Shown in pieces: positions 25,023 through 32,927 of a stretch of DNA of 38,169 nt. The DNA is from Planctomycetota bacterium (lineage in GTDB: Bacteria > Planctomycetota > UBA1135 > UBA2386), in the NCBI GenBank assembly GCA_020848735.1, contig JADLHO010000043.1, positions 1 to 38,169 of the forward strand, written 5' to 3'. The notes beneath the pieces are model-generated. The model ran no database searches, had not been told where the DNA came from, and worked only from the letters and a program-made list of their open reading frames with translations. Position 1 is the stretch's first letter, and the number at the start of each line of letters is the position of its first letter. Made by a program: the position numbers and the translations under genes.

Positions 25023-27799
25023 CCGCCGGTCTCCATGAGCTTGTAGAGAGTCTGTTGCTCCGTCGCGATCGCGTCGAAGTCGCCGAGCGCCTGGAACAAT
25101 TCGATGCGCGCGAGGTGCCAACGCTGGAGCAGCTTGCCCGAACTCGAGGCGGCCGCCGCCGCGCGCGCGCGGTCCATCACCGCGAGCGCCTCGGTGCGCG
25201 AACCCGAGGCCGCGTGGGCGAGGGCGATCTCGCCGCACCACGCCACCATGCGGCGGCCGACCTCGTCGCGCACGGCCGCACCCGATCGCGTGTCGACGGC
25301 TTCGAGCGCCGTCACGGCCGCGGTGAGCTCGCCGGCCTGTGCCAGCACGATCGCCTGGCGCAAGGGGTCACCGAGCTGGGACGCGACGGCGCCGAGCGCG
25401 CGCGCCGTGCTCAGCACCTCGATCCCACCGGAGTGCACCGCGGCGAGCCAGGGACCGTGCGCGAAGAGATTCACGGGACCGGCCAGCGGATCGCGGCCGA
25501 GCCGGAAGGGCGGCAAGGCGATCGTCGCCCAAGGCCGCGACGCATCGGCCGGCATCACGTGCACGCAGCGGTCTCCCGGCACGGCCACGAGGCCATCGCT
25601 CACGAAGCCCCGACCGCGCCAGCGTGCGCTCCCCTCGAAGCTCGGCAGGTCCGCGCGCCAGAGCCGCACGCCGCTCGCGAACCGCAGCGCCGTGATCGAG
25701 TCCTCGCCGCCGAGGAAGAGCAGCTCGTCGTCGACGCCGAGGACGTATTGCATGTCGCGGCGCTCGCACATCCAGCGCGGCTCGCCGGTCGCCCCGTCGA
25801 TGCAGAGGAGCTGCGTGCCGTCGGTCGGAGCGAAGACGACGAGCCCGTCCTTCACGACGAGGTCGCTCGGCGCGAAGCCCTCGAGCGGCAGCTCCCGGAA
25901 GACCTGCCCGCCGAACGCGACATGGCGTTGCTGCTCGGCATTCGTCTTCCGCCGCGGCGGGCGCAGCGGATCGATGCGCTCATAGCGCCGGAGCCACTTC
26001 ACGGCCCCCGAGAGCACGTCGACCGCCGCGAGCACGCCGGCATTGGTGAGCACATAGGCCGCACCCGAGTCGATCACGACCGGCACCGCGGGAGGCTTCG
26101 CGAACTCCGTCCCCTCGCGGTGCAGCGGCGTGCGGAAGAGGACCGCCCCGTCCTGGGCGTTCTGACAGAGCAGCCAGAAGGTGCCCGCGTGCATCACGGG
26201 CGTATAGAGCTTGCCGCCCTCCACCACCGGCGCCGCGAGGTAGGTCACGTCGCGCAGCTCGGCGCTGGCCTCCGTGCTCCACGCGACGCTCAGGTCCGCG
26301 CGCGAACGCGCCTCGAGCGTCGTGCGCAGCACCGGCTTGATCCCCGCCAGCTTGCGTCCGCTCGGACCGATCACGGTATAGATGCGCGCCTCGTCGCTCG
26401 TCGCGCGGAGCAGGTTCCAGTCGTATGCCGGGATCCGGGTGCGCGGCGTGCCGGCGGCCGGACTGGGCACGACGGCGTCGAGCGAGGTCGCCGCGAGCAC
26501 CTTGCCGCTCGCGGCATCGACGAGCGTCAGGCGATAGTGATCGAGGAAGGCGATCTGGGCCGCGTCGGGACTCGCTCCGGGCAGGAAGACGACGTGGCCC
26601 CCCGGCAGGAAGTCGGTGTATCGGGGGGTTGCCGAGAGCCCCTCGCCGTCATTGCCGATGAAGATGACCTGCGAATTGTCGTTCTGGCCGCGTGCCGGGC
26701 GATAGGGCTGCGGATCGCTGAAGCGGTGCTCGAAGAGCGGGACGAGCAGCTCCGCGGACCCGTCCATGGCCGTCAGCCGCGCCCGGGCGTGCGCCGCGGA
26801 CTTCGCGACGGCGATACCGCGGAAGGCCTCGCTCTCGAGCAGCCCCTTCACGGGCACGAGCTCGCCCTGGATGCGGAGCGAATCCTCGGCGTGGGCACGG
26901 CGCAGCTCCTCGACCGCGGCCTCGGCGCTCGCGCGCTCACCGAGCAGCGCGAGGCAGAGCATCAGGCGCGCCCGCAGCCAGAGTTCGTCGATGCCCGACT
27001 CCCGGCGCGCGGCCTCGGGATAGACGTCGAGCAACCGGCGATACGCCTGGTGGGCCGCCCGCATCCGGCCCTGGTCCATGAACAGGTCGCCGGCCGCGCG
27101 CAGCGCCTTGCCGGCCGCGCGCGTGAGGAACCAGCGGTCGTACACGAGCTCGAGGGCGGAGACGTCGCGGGCGCGGAGCGCGGCCGCGTACTCGCGGTCG
27201 GCGATCACCTCGAACTGCGTGCGGTACCAGGCGACCCCTTCGGGAGGCAGCGAGGCGAGCAGCTCGTGGCAGAGCCGCTGCACGGGTCGATAGAGCCGCT
27301 CGTCGGCGCTGAACACCGACTGGGCGCCCGACTCGTCGGCGTTGCGCCAGGGATCGTCGTCCGCGGCCGGCGCCGCGGCCGGTTGCCCCGCGGTCGTCCG
27401 TCGCGGCTCGCTGGGACCCGGCGCGGGCTGCGGGTTCGGCTTCGCGGGAGCCGGCGTTTCAGCCGGCTCGGCGCCGGCCGGCACGCCCTCCTCCAGGGTG
27501 CGGCCCTCGATCACGTCCTGGATCACCCGGATCGCGTTGGGCCAGTCCGAACGGCCCAGGAAATCCTGCGCCCGGCGGAGGAAGCGATCGACGTTCGGGC
27601 TCTCGAGCAGCCGCACGACCGGGCCCGGGTCGCCCGTTTGCCCCGCCGCCTTCGCCGGATCGGCGAGCAGGCGCTCGTGCACGGCGATCGGCACCTCGGC
27701 CCGCGCCTCGAGCCGTTGACCGGGGAGGCCCGGCGAGAGGGCAAACGGGGCGATCGCGGCGAGGACCGCGACCGCGTGCGGAACGCGGGGACTCGGCAC
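25019..27799 (-). CDS. Exported PQQ-type beta-propeller protein with helical repeats
   Basis: About 926 residues. From the GTG at 27799 the N-terminus (VPHAVAVLAAIAPFALSPG) can serve as a signal peptide. A Pro/Ala-rich linker is followed by helical TPR-like segments (about 180-330; AAHQAYRRLLDVYPEAARRE). A PQQ/BamB-type propeller follows at about 375-790, with blades such as LTLVDAASGKVLAATSLD, VLAAVDVLSGAVKWLRRYE and LLCIDGATGEPRWMCERR. The last 120 residues are helical again. The frame runs up to an ATG at 27916, but a TAGAGT box at 27859-27864 suggests transcription begins below that, favouring the GTG. It heads operon B; its stop overlaps the next start by 4 bases. A binding or scaffold role, not enzymatic dehydrogenation, is likely since no quinoprotein active site is recognisable. 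Confidence 0.84.
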   Translation of the reverse strand: MPSPRVPHAVAVLAAIAPFALSPGLPGQRLEARAEVPIAVHERLLADPAKAAGQTGDPGPVVRLLESPNVDRFLRRAQDFLGRSDWPNAIRVIQDVIEGRTLEEGVPAGAEPAETPAPAKPNPQPAPGPSEPRRTTAGQPAAAPAADDDPWRNADESGAQSVFSADERLYRPVQRLCHELLASLPPEGVAWYRTQFEVIADREYAAALRARDVSALELVYDRWFLTRAAGKALRAAGDLFMDQGRMRAAHQAYRRLLDVYPEAARRESGIDELWLRARLMLCLALLGERASAEAAVEELRRAHAEDSLRIQGELVPVKGLLESEAFRGIAVAKSAAHARARLTAMDGSAELLVPLFEHRFSDPQPYRPARGQNDNSQVIFIGNDGEGLSATPRYTDFLPGGHVVFLPGASPDAAQIAFLDHYRLTLVDAASGKVLAATSLDAVVPSPAAGTPRTRIPAYDWNLLRATSDEARIYTVIGPSGRKLAGIKPVLRTTLEARSRADLSVAWSTEASAELRDVTYLAAPVVEGGKLYTPVMHAGTFWLLCQNAQDGAVLFRTPLHREGTEFAKPPAVPVVIDSGAAYVLTNAGVLAAVDVLSGAVKWLRRYERIDPLRPPRRKTNAEQQRHVAFGGQVFRELPLEGFAPSDLVVKDGLVVFAPTDGTQLLCIDGATGEPRWMCERRDMQYVLGVDDELLFLGGEDSITALRFASGVRLWRADLPSFEGSARWRGRGFVSDGLVAVPGDRCVHVMPADASRPWATIALPPFRLGRDPLAGPVNLFAHGPWLAAVHSGGIEVLSTARALGAVASQLGDPLRQAIVLAQAGELTAAVTALEAVDTRSGAAVRDEVGRRMVAWCGEIALAHAASGSRTEALAVMDRARAAAAASSSGKLLQRWHLARIELFQALGDFDAIATEQQTLYKLMETGG

Positions 27800-28189
27800 G
27801 GCGATCGGGGAGGGGTGCGGAGACGGGAACGTCCGAGGGGGCGGGACGGATCGCCGCCACTCTACGGCTCCCCTCTTGGGCCAGCGAGGGGATGGGACTT
27901 CGGCTGCCGAGGGCATCGCTCCGACCAGCGACGGTGCTCCCGGGCCCAGGCTTCCGCGCGCGGCGCAAGCCCGTGCAGGCGGGGATCGGCGCGAGGCCCG
28001 GGTTGCCGCGCCGCGAGGACGGTCGCGGTCGCCCGCGGCGGCGCGATCGCGAGTGCCGCTTCGCCGCCGTCCCCGGCATGGAGCCCGGCGAGGACTCCGA
28101 CGTCGCCTCGCGCGAATGCGGCGACCTGGCTGGGCACCGGCTCCCCGGAGCGCCGGTTCAGCCCGACGCTGCGCAGACGAGCCGCGGCG
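27800..28189. other. Gene-free stretch between DUF1254 gene and operon B
   Basis: About 390 bases holding the likely operon B promoter (27859-27864). A minus-strand frame is open through 27862-28230 but overlaps the 3' end of the DUF1254 gene in another frame and resembles nothing I know; it is Arg/Ala/Pro-rich as random G+C-rich sequence would be. I see no RNA gene or repeat. Confidence 0.5.
27859..27864 (-). promoter_or_regulatory. Candidate -10 box of operon B (TAGAGT)
   Basis: The minus strand reads CCGTAGAGTGG about 60 bases before the GTG start at 27799. It fits TANNNT and, if real, excludes the upstream ATG at 27916 as the main start. Confidence 0.33.
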
Positions 28190-29599
28190 TCACGGGAGCC
28201 GCCGCAGCGGCGGCACCTGCCAGGTCCCATCGAGCGCCTCGTCCTTCGGCCAATACAGTCGCAGGACGATCATGAACGGCCCTTTCGGTGCGGGCAGCCA
28301 GTTGGACTCCTTGTCCTTGCCGGGCGATTCGTGCTGGATGAGCAGGGTCAGGCCGCCGTCGGCGTCGCGCGCGAACTGCGGCAGCATCGGCGAGTTCAGC
28401 AGATAGCGATTGAGCGGGTTGGGCGTGAGCAGGCTGGCCGGCATCTCGTACATCGTGAGCGACCAGAACGCGTGGACCGGAGGCAGCTGTCCCGGTGGGA
28501 AGCGCACGGCATAGCGGCGAGTGCCGTCGAGCGCATTGCCCTCGGCGTCGACGCTGTAGATCGGGTACATCGCCTCGAGCTTCGAGTTGCCGTAGATGCC
28601 GAGCTCCGCGGCGGCCATGCGGTAGAGGTGATTGCCCCCGAGATACTCCCGCGTGCCGAACAGGTCGCCGGAGACGATCTCCTTCGCGGCGATCCGCTTC
28701 TTGAGCTCCGCGAGCTCCGCCCACGCATCGGCCATGCCGGCGACGAGAGCCGCGCGCATCTCCTCGGGGAGCGCGGCGACGTCGATCTTCTTCCCGGCAC
28801 CGACGCCGATCTTCGCAAAGCGCTCCATCAGCGCCCGCTCCGATGGATGCGTCGGACAGAACCGGAGGACGAAGCTCAGGACGTTGAAGAACTCCGGCGA
28901 GGACCTCTGCGTCTGCGGGGTGAGCGGCGCGATGAAGTCGATCGGCGGTGCGGCAGCGGGAGCCGGGCTGCCGAGGAACGCCGAGAGCGGCTTCGCCTCA
29001 TAGCCGGCCTGCACCCGCTTCACGGTCTCGATGTCGGCCGGGTCGAAGAGCTGCGTGCGGTAGGCGGCGATGACCAGATCGGTCTCCGCCCGGATCACGT
29101 CCACCACCCCCGGTGGCTTCTCTCCTCGCCACGACGGCCCGGCGATCAGGTAGTGGCCGCCGCCGTTGCCGGTGGTGCGACTGCCGATGTAGGCGAAGTT
29201 GAACGTGTAGGCGTCGACGAGCTGGATGCTGAAGTAACGCTCCTTCTCGATCGGCGGCGCCGTGAGCACCATCGGCTCCGCACGCAGGTCCATGCCGAGG
29301 AACGAGTAGGGTGTGTCGGAGTTGGGCGATTGCACCGCCTTGTCCTCCGGCGAGTAGACGCGGGAGAAGTGTCGCAGGCGGTTCCACGGCGCCTTGAACT
29401 CCGGGTTGCCGGAGTCGACGAAGTAGGCGTGCTGGATGCGGTAGCTGTCCACCATCGGGAAGCCATAGACATACGCCTCCCGAGCAATGGCCCGCACCTC
29501 GGCCGGAGTGATGCCCGTCTGTGCCCGCGCAGGTGCGGGGAGCAGGAGGGCGTGGCAGAGGACGGCGACACCGGCAAGCCGCTGGGGGAGGGCTTTCAT
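28190..29599 (-). CDS. Exported DUF1254/DUF1214 protein
   Basis: A 469-residue protein with signal peptide (MKALPQRLAGVAVLCHALLL to about residue 27). The N-terminal DUF1254 domain shows EAYVYGFPMVDSYRI, FSRVYSPEDKAVQSPNSDT and RYFSIQLVDAYTFNFAYIG. The C-terminal DUF1214 domain shows AVRFPPGQLPPVHAFWSLTM, LNRYLLNSPML and SNWLPAPKGPFMIVLRLYWP. Both domains are complete and the length is usual. The molecular function of the family is not established; members are exported and widespread in proteobacteria and other phyla. The ATG at 29599 is preferred; a GTG two codons earlier (29605) is possible. It is about 165 bases downstream of the small membrane protein gene on the same strand. The A/T-ending codon content is no different from its neighbours. 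Confidence 0.92.
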   Translation of the reverse strand: MKALPQRLAGVAVLCHALLLPAPARAQTGITPAEVRAIAREAYVYGFPMVDSYRIQHAYFVDSGNPEFKAPWNRLRHFSRVYSPEDKAVQSPNSDTPYSFLGMDLRAEPMVLTAPPIEKERYFSIQLVDAYTFNFAYIGSRTTGNGGGHYLIAGPSWRGEKPPGVVDVIRAETDLVIAAYRTQLFDPADIETVKRVQAGYEAKPLSAFLGSPAPAAAPPIDFIAPLTPQTQRSSPEFFNVLSFVLRFCPTHPSERALMERFAKIGVGAGKKIDVAALPEEMRAALVAGMADAWAELAELKKRIAAKEIVSGDLFGTREYLGGNHLYRMAAAELGIYGNSKLEAMYPIYSVDAEGNALDGTRRYAVRFPPGQLPPVHAFWSLTMYEMPASLLTPNPLNRYLLNSPMLPQFARDADGGLTLLIQHESPGKDKESNWLPAPKGPFMIVLRLYWPKDEALDGTWQVPPLRRLP

Positions 29600-29766
29600 G
29601 GTCACAGGCTCTTCGCTCGGGGGGCGCGATGCCGGAGCGGTCCGGGAATCCGGCGACGCTGCTCGACGACGGCCTGTTTCTCGAACGATGCGTGCCGCGA
29701 GCTCATTTCACGGGACGAGCACCCCTCAGCCGTATGCGGCCCCGCTCGGGCGCACCGGCAGATCCC

Positions 29767-30120
29767 TCACCGCGAACCGAGCGCCCAGCGGGTCACCGTG
29801 AACACGACGCCGGCGACGTAAAGCGTCCCGAATACACCCTGGTTGTGGCGCGCGAGCCACTCGGGGAGGTAGATGTCGAAGTTGCCGCGGCGGTCTTCGG
29901 TGTAGCGGGCAGCAATGGCGGTGAGCGGGCAGCTCATGCCGTTTCCCACCAGCACCGCCACCTCGACGAGGACGGCGGCGATCAGGGCGAACGCCGTCCC
30001 GAACTGCCCGAGCCAGGCGAGCACCGGGATCGCCAGGATCGAGCCGGCGAAGAACGCCCACAATGCAGTGTGGAGCAGCTTCACCGCACGGAGCGAGCGG
30101 GCATCGCGGTCGGCAGCCAT
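29767..30120 (-). CDS. Small conserved membrane protein (117 residues)
   Basis: A two- to three-helix membrane protein. A first helix lies at about 14-34 (LLHTALWAFFAGSILAIPVL), a second at about 40-58, then the polar motif GMSCPLTAIAARYTEDRRGN and FDIYLPEWLARHNQGVFGTL, and a last helix (YVAGVVFTVTRWAL). The motif CPLTxIAARYTxDRRxNFDIYLPEWLARHN is typical of a conserved family of unnamed small membrane proteins; I cannot assign a function. The ATG at 30120 is 10 bases after a TAGACT box, so the start is well supported and the transcript is likely leaderless. The DUF1254 gene follows on the same strand and may be co-transcribed. Confidence 0.82.
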   Translation of the reverse strand: MAADRDARSLRAVKLLHTALWAFFAGSILAIPVLAWLGQFGTAFALIAAVLVEVAVLVGNGMSCPLTAIAARYTEDRRGNFDIYLPEWLARHNQGVFGTLYVAGVVFTVTRWALGSR

Positions 30121-30130
30121 CGACGCGTCG

Positions 30131-30136
30131 AGTCTA
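30131..30136 (-). promoter_or_regulatory. Candidate -10 box of the small membrane protein gene (TAGACT)
   Basis: The same hexamer as before the universal stress gene stands 10 bases before the ATG at 30120, consistent with leaderless transcription. Confidence 0.42.
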
Positions 30137-30545
30137 CGAGTGGCCCCGCCGCCCCGTCGGCCGTGCCTCCGCACCCTCCGCTCGGATCACGTCGCAGGGC
30201 AGACCGATCGCGATGAGAGGCATCGTCACCTTCGCGTCGATGGGACTCGGCCGCCTCGGACAGCGCGCCGGCTCGGCAGCAGGCCGGGGCACCGGTGGAG
30301 CGGCGCGAGCCTCTCGCAATGCGCGTGGCGAGCTCGAGCGCATCCTGGATTGCGGACCTCGCGGCCTCCTCCTGCCGGACGCACGCACGCCGCCGCTCGT
30401 GCGCCGGTCGCGGGACGGCCGGGCTTCCCGCCGACCGCGTCGATCACGCGCTGCCGGGGGTCCCCGTCCGCCGGCGGGTCCAGCCCTCGAACCCGCACGC
30501 GCCCTCGCCCGTTCATGCGAGTCCGACTCGAAGCGGGTGCTCGGC

Positions 30546-30551
30546 TACGCT
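30546..30551 (+). promoter_or_regulatory. Candidate -10 box of the HEAT/propeller gene (TACGCT)
   Basis: GCTACGCT, identical to the octamer before the surface-protein gene at 16824, lies about 60 bases before the ATG at 30613. No -35 element can be named. Confidence 0.35.
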
Positions 30552-30612
30552 CCCGCCCGCGGCGGCCGTTCGACCCCTGGCCTGCCGAAACCTCGCGCGA
30601 GATCCGAGCCAG

Positions 30613-32919
30613 ATGTCGTTCACGCCCAACTGCAGAACCGGCCTGTCGCACGCCGCACTCGTCCTCGCCCTGGCCGCGGCCGGCTCCGCCCAGGAGCGCG
30701 GTGCCCAGGATTGGGGGGTCGAGGAACTCCGGAGCCGGACCCCCGGGTTCCAGTCCGAGAGCCTCGTCGCGCGCCTGAGCCAGGTCGGCGAGCTGCTCGC
30801 CGCGGGCGAACTCGCGCGAGGGGCGATCGCCGCGGCGATCCACGGCGACCACCGGGAGTACAAGCTCAAGGTCGAGCGCTTCCTCGACCAGCTCGCCGAC
30901 GAGCGCTGGCTCGCGCGGGAGGACGCCGAGCGGACGCTGATCCAGGTCGGCGGCCGCGCGCTGCAGCAGATCGAGGAGCGGGCGAAGTCGGGTCAGACCT
31001 ACGAGGAGCGCGTGCGCGCCGAGCGGATCCTGCTCGCGATCACCGCAGCGGGGACGGAGGAAGCCCAGAAGGAACTGCGCTTCCTGCGCGGGCTCGTCGT
31101 CAGCGCCGCCTACCTACCGCGCTACGAGCACCTCGAACGCGCGCTCGTGAGCGCGTTGGCCCACACCGACTCGCTCATCGTCGAAGGCGCGCTCCGGGCG
31201 CTCGGGCGGGTCGGCGGACCCGACACCACGGCCATGCTGGCGGCGCGGATCGAGCGGGAGTCCCCCGGTTCCGGCACGCGGCGCGCCGCGCTCGCGGGTC
31301 TCGGCGAACTGGGACACGAGTCGGCGCTGGACCTGGCGCAGCGGCTCCTGGTCACCCCCGGCGCGCTCAAGCCGGGCGAGGCCGTCGGGCTGCTCCGCGA
31401 CCTCGCCTTGCGGAGCGACGCCACCGCCTTGCGCGCCCGGCTCGCCGTCCCGGAGACCGGCGCCCACGAGGCCGTCCGCGCCCTGGCCGCGATGCGGGTC
31501 CCGGATTCGACGGAGCCGGCGCCCAAGGTGCGTGCCCTGCTCTCCGGGCGCGAGGAGCTCCAAGGTGAGCTGGTCTCGGTCGGAGGCGGCAGCGTGCGTC
31601 TGGCGGCCGCGATCCCGGGCCTGCCGGTGGTCGACTGCTCGCTGAGCGATTGCGAGGCGATCGAATTCGGGCGGCCCATCGTCGTCGACCCCGGTGCCGC
31701 GCGCGTCTTCCTCATCCAGGGCACCCTGCTGGCCGGTGCATTGCTCGCGCTCGACGCCGAGCACGTCGTCGTGAAGGACGCGACGTTCGGTGAGGTCCGG
31801 CTGCGACGCAACGAGGTGCAGGGCATCGCCCTGGATCCCGCGCTCGACCGGCTCGTCGGGGCGTCGATGGAGGTCGACCGCCTGCGCATGCGCGACGGCA
31901 GCATGCGCGACGGCGAGCTCCGCGTGCTCGGACCGGACGGACTCGTCTTCGTCCAGAAGGGCGGCGCCGAGGAGCGCATCGCGCAGAAGGACGTCGCCGG
32001 CGTGCTGCTGCGGCGACCCGCGACGCCCTTCTCGGACGACGACGTCTATGCACACATCGACCTCGTCGATGGCGAGCGGCTCTTCGCCCACGTGGGCGTG
32101 CTGCGCTCCGACGTGCTCGGCGCCTACGTCCCCGGCATCGGGGCGGCGCTGATCCCGCTCACGCGCGTCGCGCGCATCGAGTTCGGCGTCGCGGCTGGCG
32201 CGCAATGGGGCTTCACGCTGATCGCCGAGTTCTCGGAGAATCGCATCGTCGAGTTCGACGAGCAGGGCAACGAGCTGTTCACCCTGCGCGACGTGTATGG
32301 AGCATGGGATTGCGAGTGCCTCGAGAACGGCAACCTGCTCGTGACGGAGTACGCGCTCGATCGCGTGGTCGAGGTGACGCGCACGGGCGAGGAGGTCTGG
32401 CTCTTCGACGAGCTCACCAATCCGTACGACGCCGATCGCCTGGCGAACGGCAACACGCTGATCGCGGACACGGTCGGCAATCGCGTCGTCGAGGTCGATC
32501 CGGCGAAGAAGATCGTCTGGAAGCTCGAGGACGTCCGGCCCTACGACGCGGAACGCCTGGCCAATGGCAACACCCTCGTCTGCGATCAGCGCAGCAAGCA
32601 CGAGCGCGTGGTCGAGGTCGATCGCAACGGTGCCGTCGTCTGGGAATACCCGACGCCCAATTCCCCCTTCGACGCCGATCGGCTGGCGAATGGCAACACG
32701 TTGATCACCGAGCGGACGAAGCACCGCGTGATCGAGGTCGACCGCTCCGGGAACATCGTCTTCCAGATCGACAATCTCAACGCGCCGAGCGACGCCGATC
32801 GGCTCCCCAACGGGCACACGATCGTCGCGGAGAACGGGACGGTGCGTGAGTTCGACCGCCAGGGCCGGCAATGCTGGGCGCGCGCGGTCGGCTGGGCGGT
32901 CGAGGTCAATCGCTACTGA
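30613..32919 (+). CDS. Exported HEAT-repeat and beta-propeller fusion protein
   Basis: A 768-residue protein with signal peptide (to about residue 27, AAAGSAQE). The region of about 35-300 is helical with HEAT-type repeats, for example LIVEGALRALGRVGGPDTTA and ALAGLGELGHESALDLAQRL. A beta-rich middle (about 315-530) has repeated GELxSV/ADLVxxxDGxRL-like turns. The C-terminal 230 residues are a propeller of five similar blades, each with a DADRLANGNTLI-like turn and a VVEVDRxGxxVW strand, similar to arylsulfotransferase-type propellers but without a recognisable sulfotransferase site. The ATG at 30613 gives a good signal peptide. The gene is single on the plus strand and converges on the hydrolase gene with 8 bases between the stops. 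It is probably a periplasmic or cell-surface binding protein. Confidence 0.88.
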   Translation: MSFTPNCRTGLSHAALVLALAAAGSAQERGAQDWGVEELRSRTPGFQSESLVARLSQVGELLAAGELARGAIAAAIHGDHREYKLKVERFLDQLADERWLAREDAERTLIQVGGRALQQIEERAKSGQTYEERVRAERILLAITAAGTEEAQKELRFLRGLVVSAAYLPRYEHLERALVSALAHTDSLIVEGALRALGRVGGPDTTAMLAARIERESPGSGTRRAALAGLGELGHESALDLAQRLLVTPGALKPGEAVGLLRDLALRSDATALRARLAVPETGAHEAVRALAAMRVPDSTEPAPKVRALLSGREELQGELVSVGGGSVRLAAAIPGLPVVDCSLSDCEAIEFGRPIVVDPGAARVFLIQGTLLAGALLALDAEHVVVKDATFGEVRLRRNEVQGIALDPALDRLVGASMEVDRLRMRDGSMRDGELRVLGPDGLVFVQKGGAEERIAQKDVAGVLLRRPATPFSDDDVYAHIDLVDGERLFAHVGVLRSDVLGAYVPGIGAALIPLTRVARIEFGVAAGAQWGFTLIAEFSENRIVEFDEQGNELFTLRDVYGAWDCECLENGNLLVTEYALDRVVEVTRTGEEVWLFDELTNPYDADRLANGNTLIADTVGNRVVEVDPAKKIVWKLEDVRPYDAERLANGNTLVCDQRSKHERVVEVDRNGAVVWEYPTPNSPFDADRLANGNTLITERTKHRVIEVDRSGNIVFQIDNLNAPSDADRLPNGHTIVAENGTVREFDRQGRQCWARAVGWAVEVNRY
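32310..32850 (+). repeat. Five tandem propeller-blade repeats inside the HEAT/propeller gene
   Basis: Five copies of a blade of about 40 residues. The conserved turns read DCECLENGN, DADRLANGN, DAERLANGN, DADRLANGN and DADRLPNGH, starting roughly every 115-130 bases. DNA similarity between copies is high in the GATCGxCTGGCxAAxGGCAACAC part, so this part could recombine or slip. Confidence 0.75.
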
Positions 32920-32927
32920 GAGCGGCG

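Larger units (their letters stand above)
30121..30612. other. Long intergenic stretch between divergent genes
   Basis: About 490 bases between the small membrane protein gene (leftward) and the HEAT/propeller gene (rightward). It contains their promoter boxes at 30131-30136 and 30546-30551. Between them (about 30230-30430) one minus-strand frame contains a short helix-like stretch EEAARSAIQDALELATRIAR flanked by low-information sequence. It could be a decayed gene fragment, but no start, stop pair or family supports it. Confidence 0.45.

Noticed and set aside
21606..25046. A 1146-codon open frame on the plus strand
   Set aside because: It is antisense to the BatA-type and squalene-cyclase-like genes and has a composition of Arg, His, Ala and Glu without motifs.
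27862..28230. Minus-strand frame of 122 codons before operon B
   Set aside because: It overlaps the end of the DUF1254 gene in another frame, has random-like composition, and matches no family. A decayed gene cannot be excluded.
24992..29821. A 1609-codon open frame on the plus strand
   Set aside because: It lies antisense to the propeller and DUF1254 genes, which have clear signal peptides and domains. It has no fold pattern of its own.
30226..30430. Possible gene fragment with a helix-like stretch in the long intergenic region
   Set aside because: There is no start, no consistent frame and no family match. The faint likeness to the N-terminal half of HepT is too weak to claim.
30613..32919. 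Arylsulfotransferase function for the propeller domain
   Set aside because: Only blade turns resemble that family; no catalytic His could be placed.
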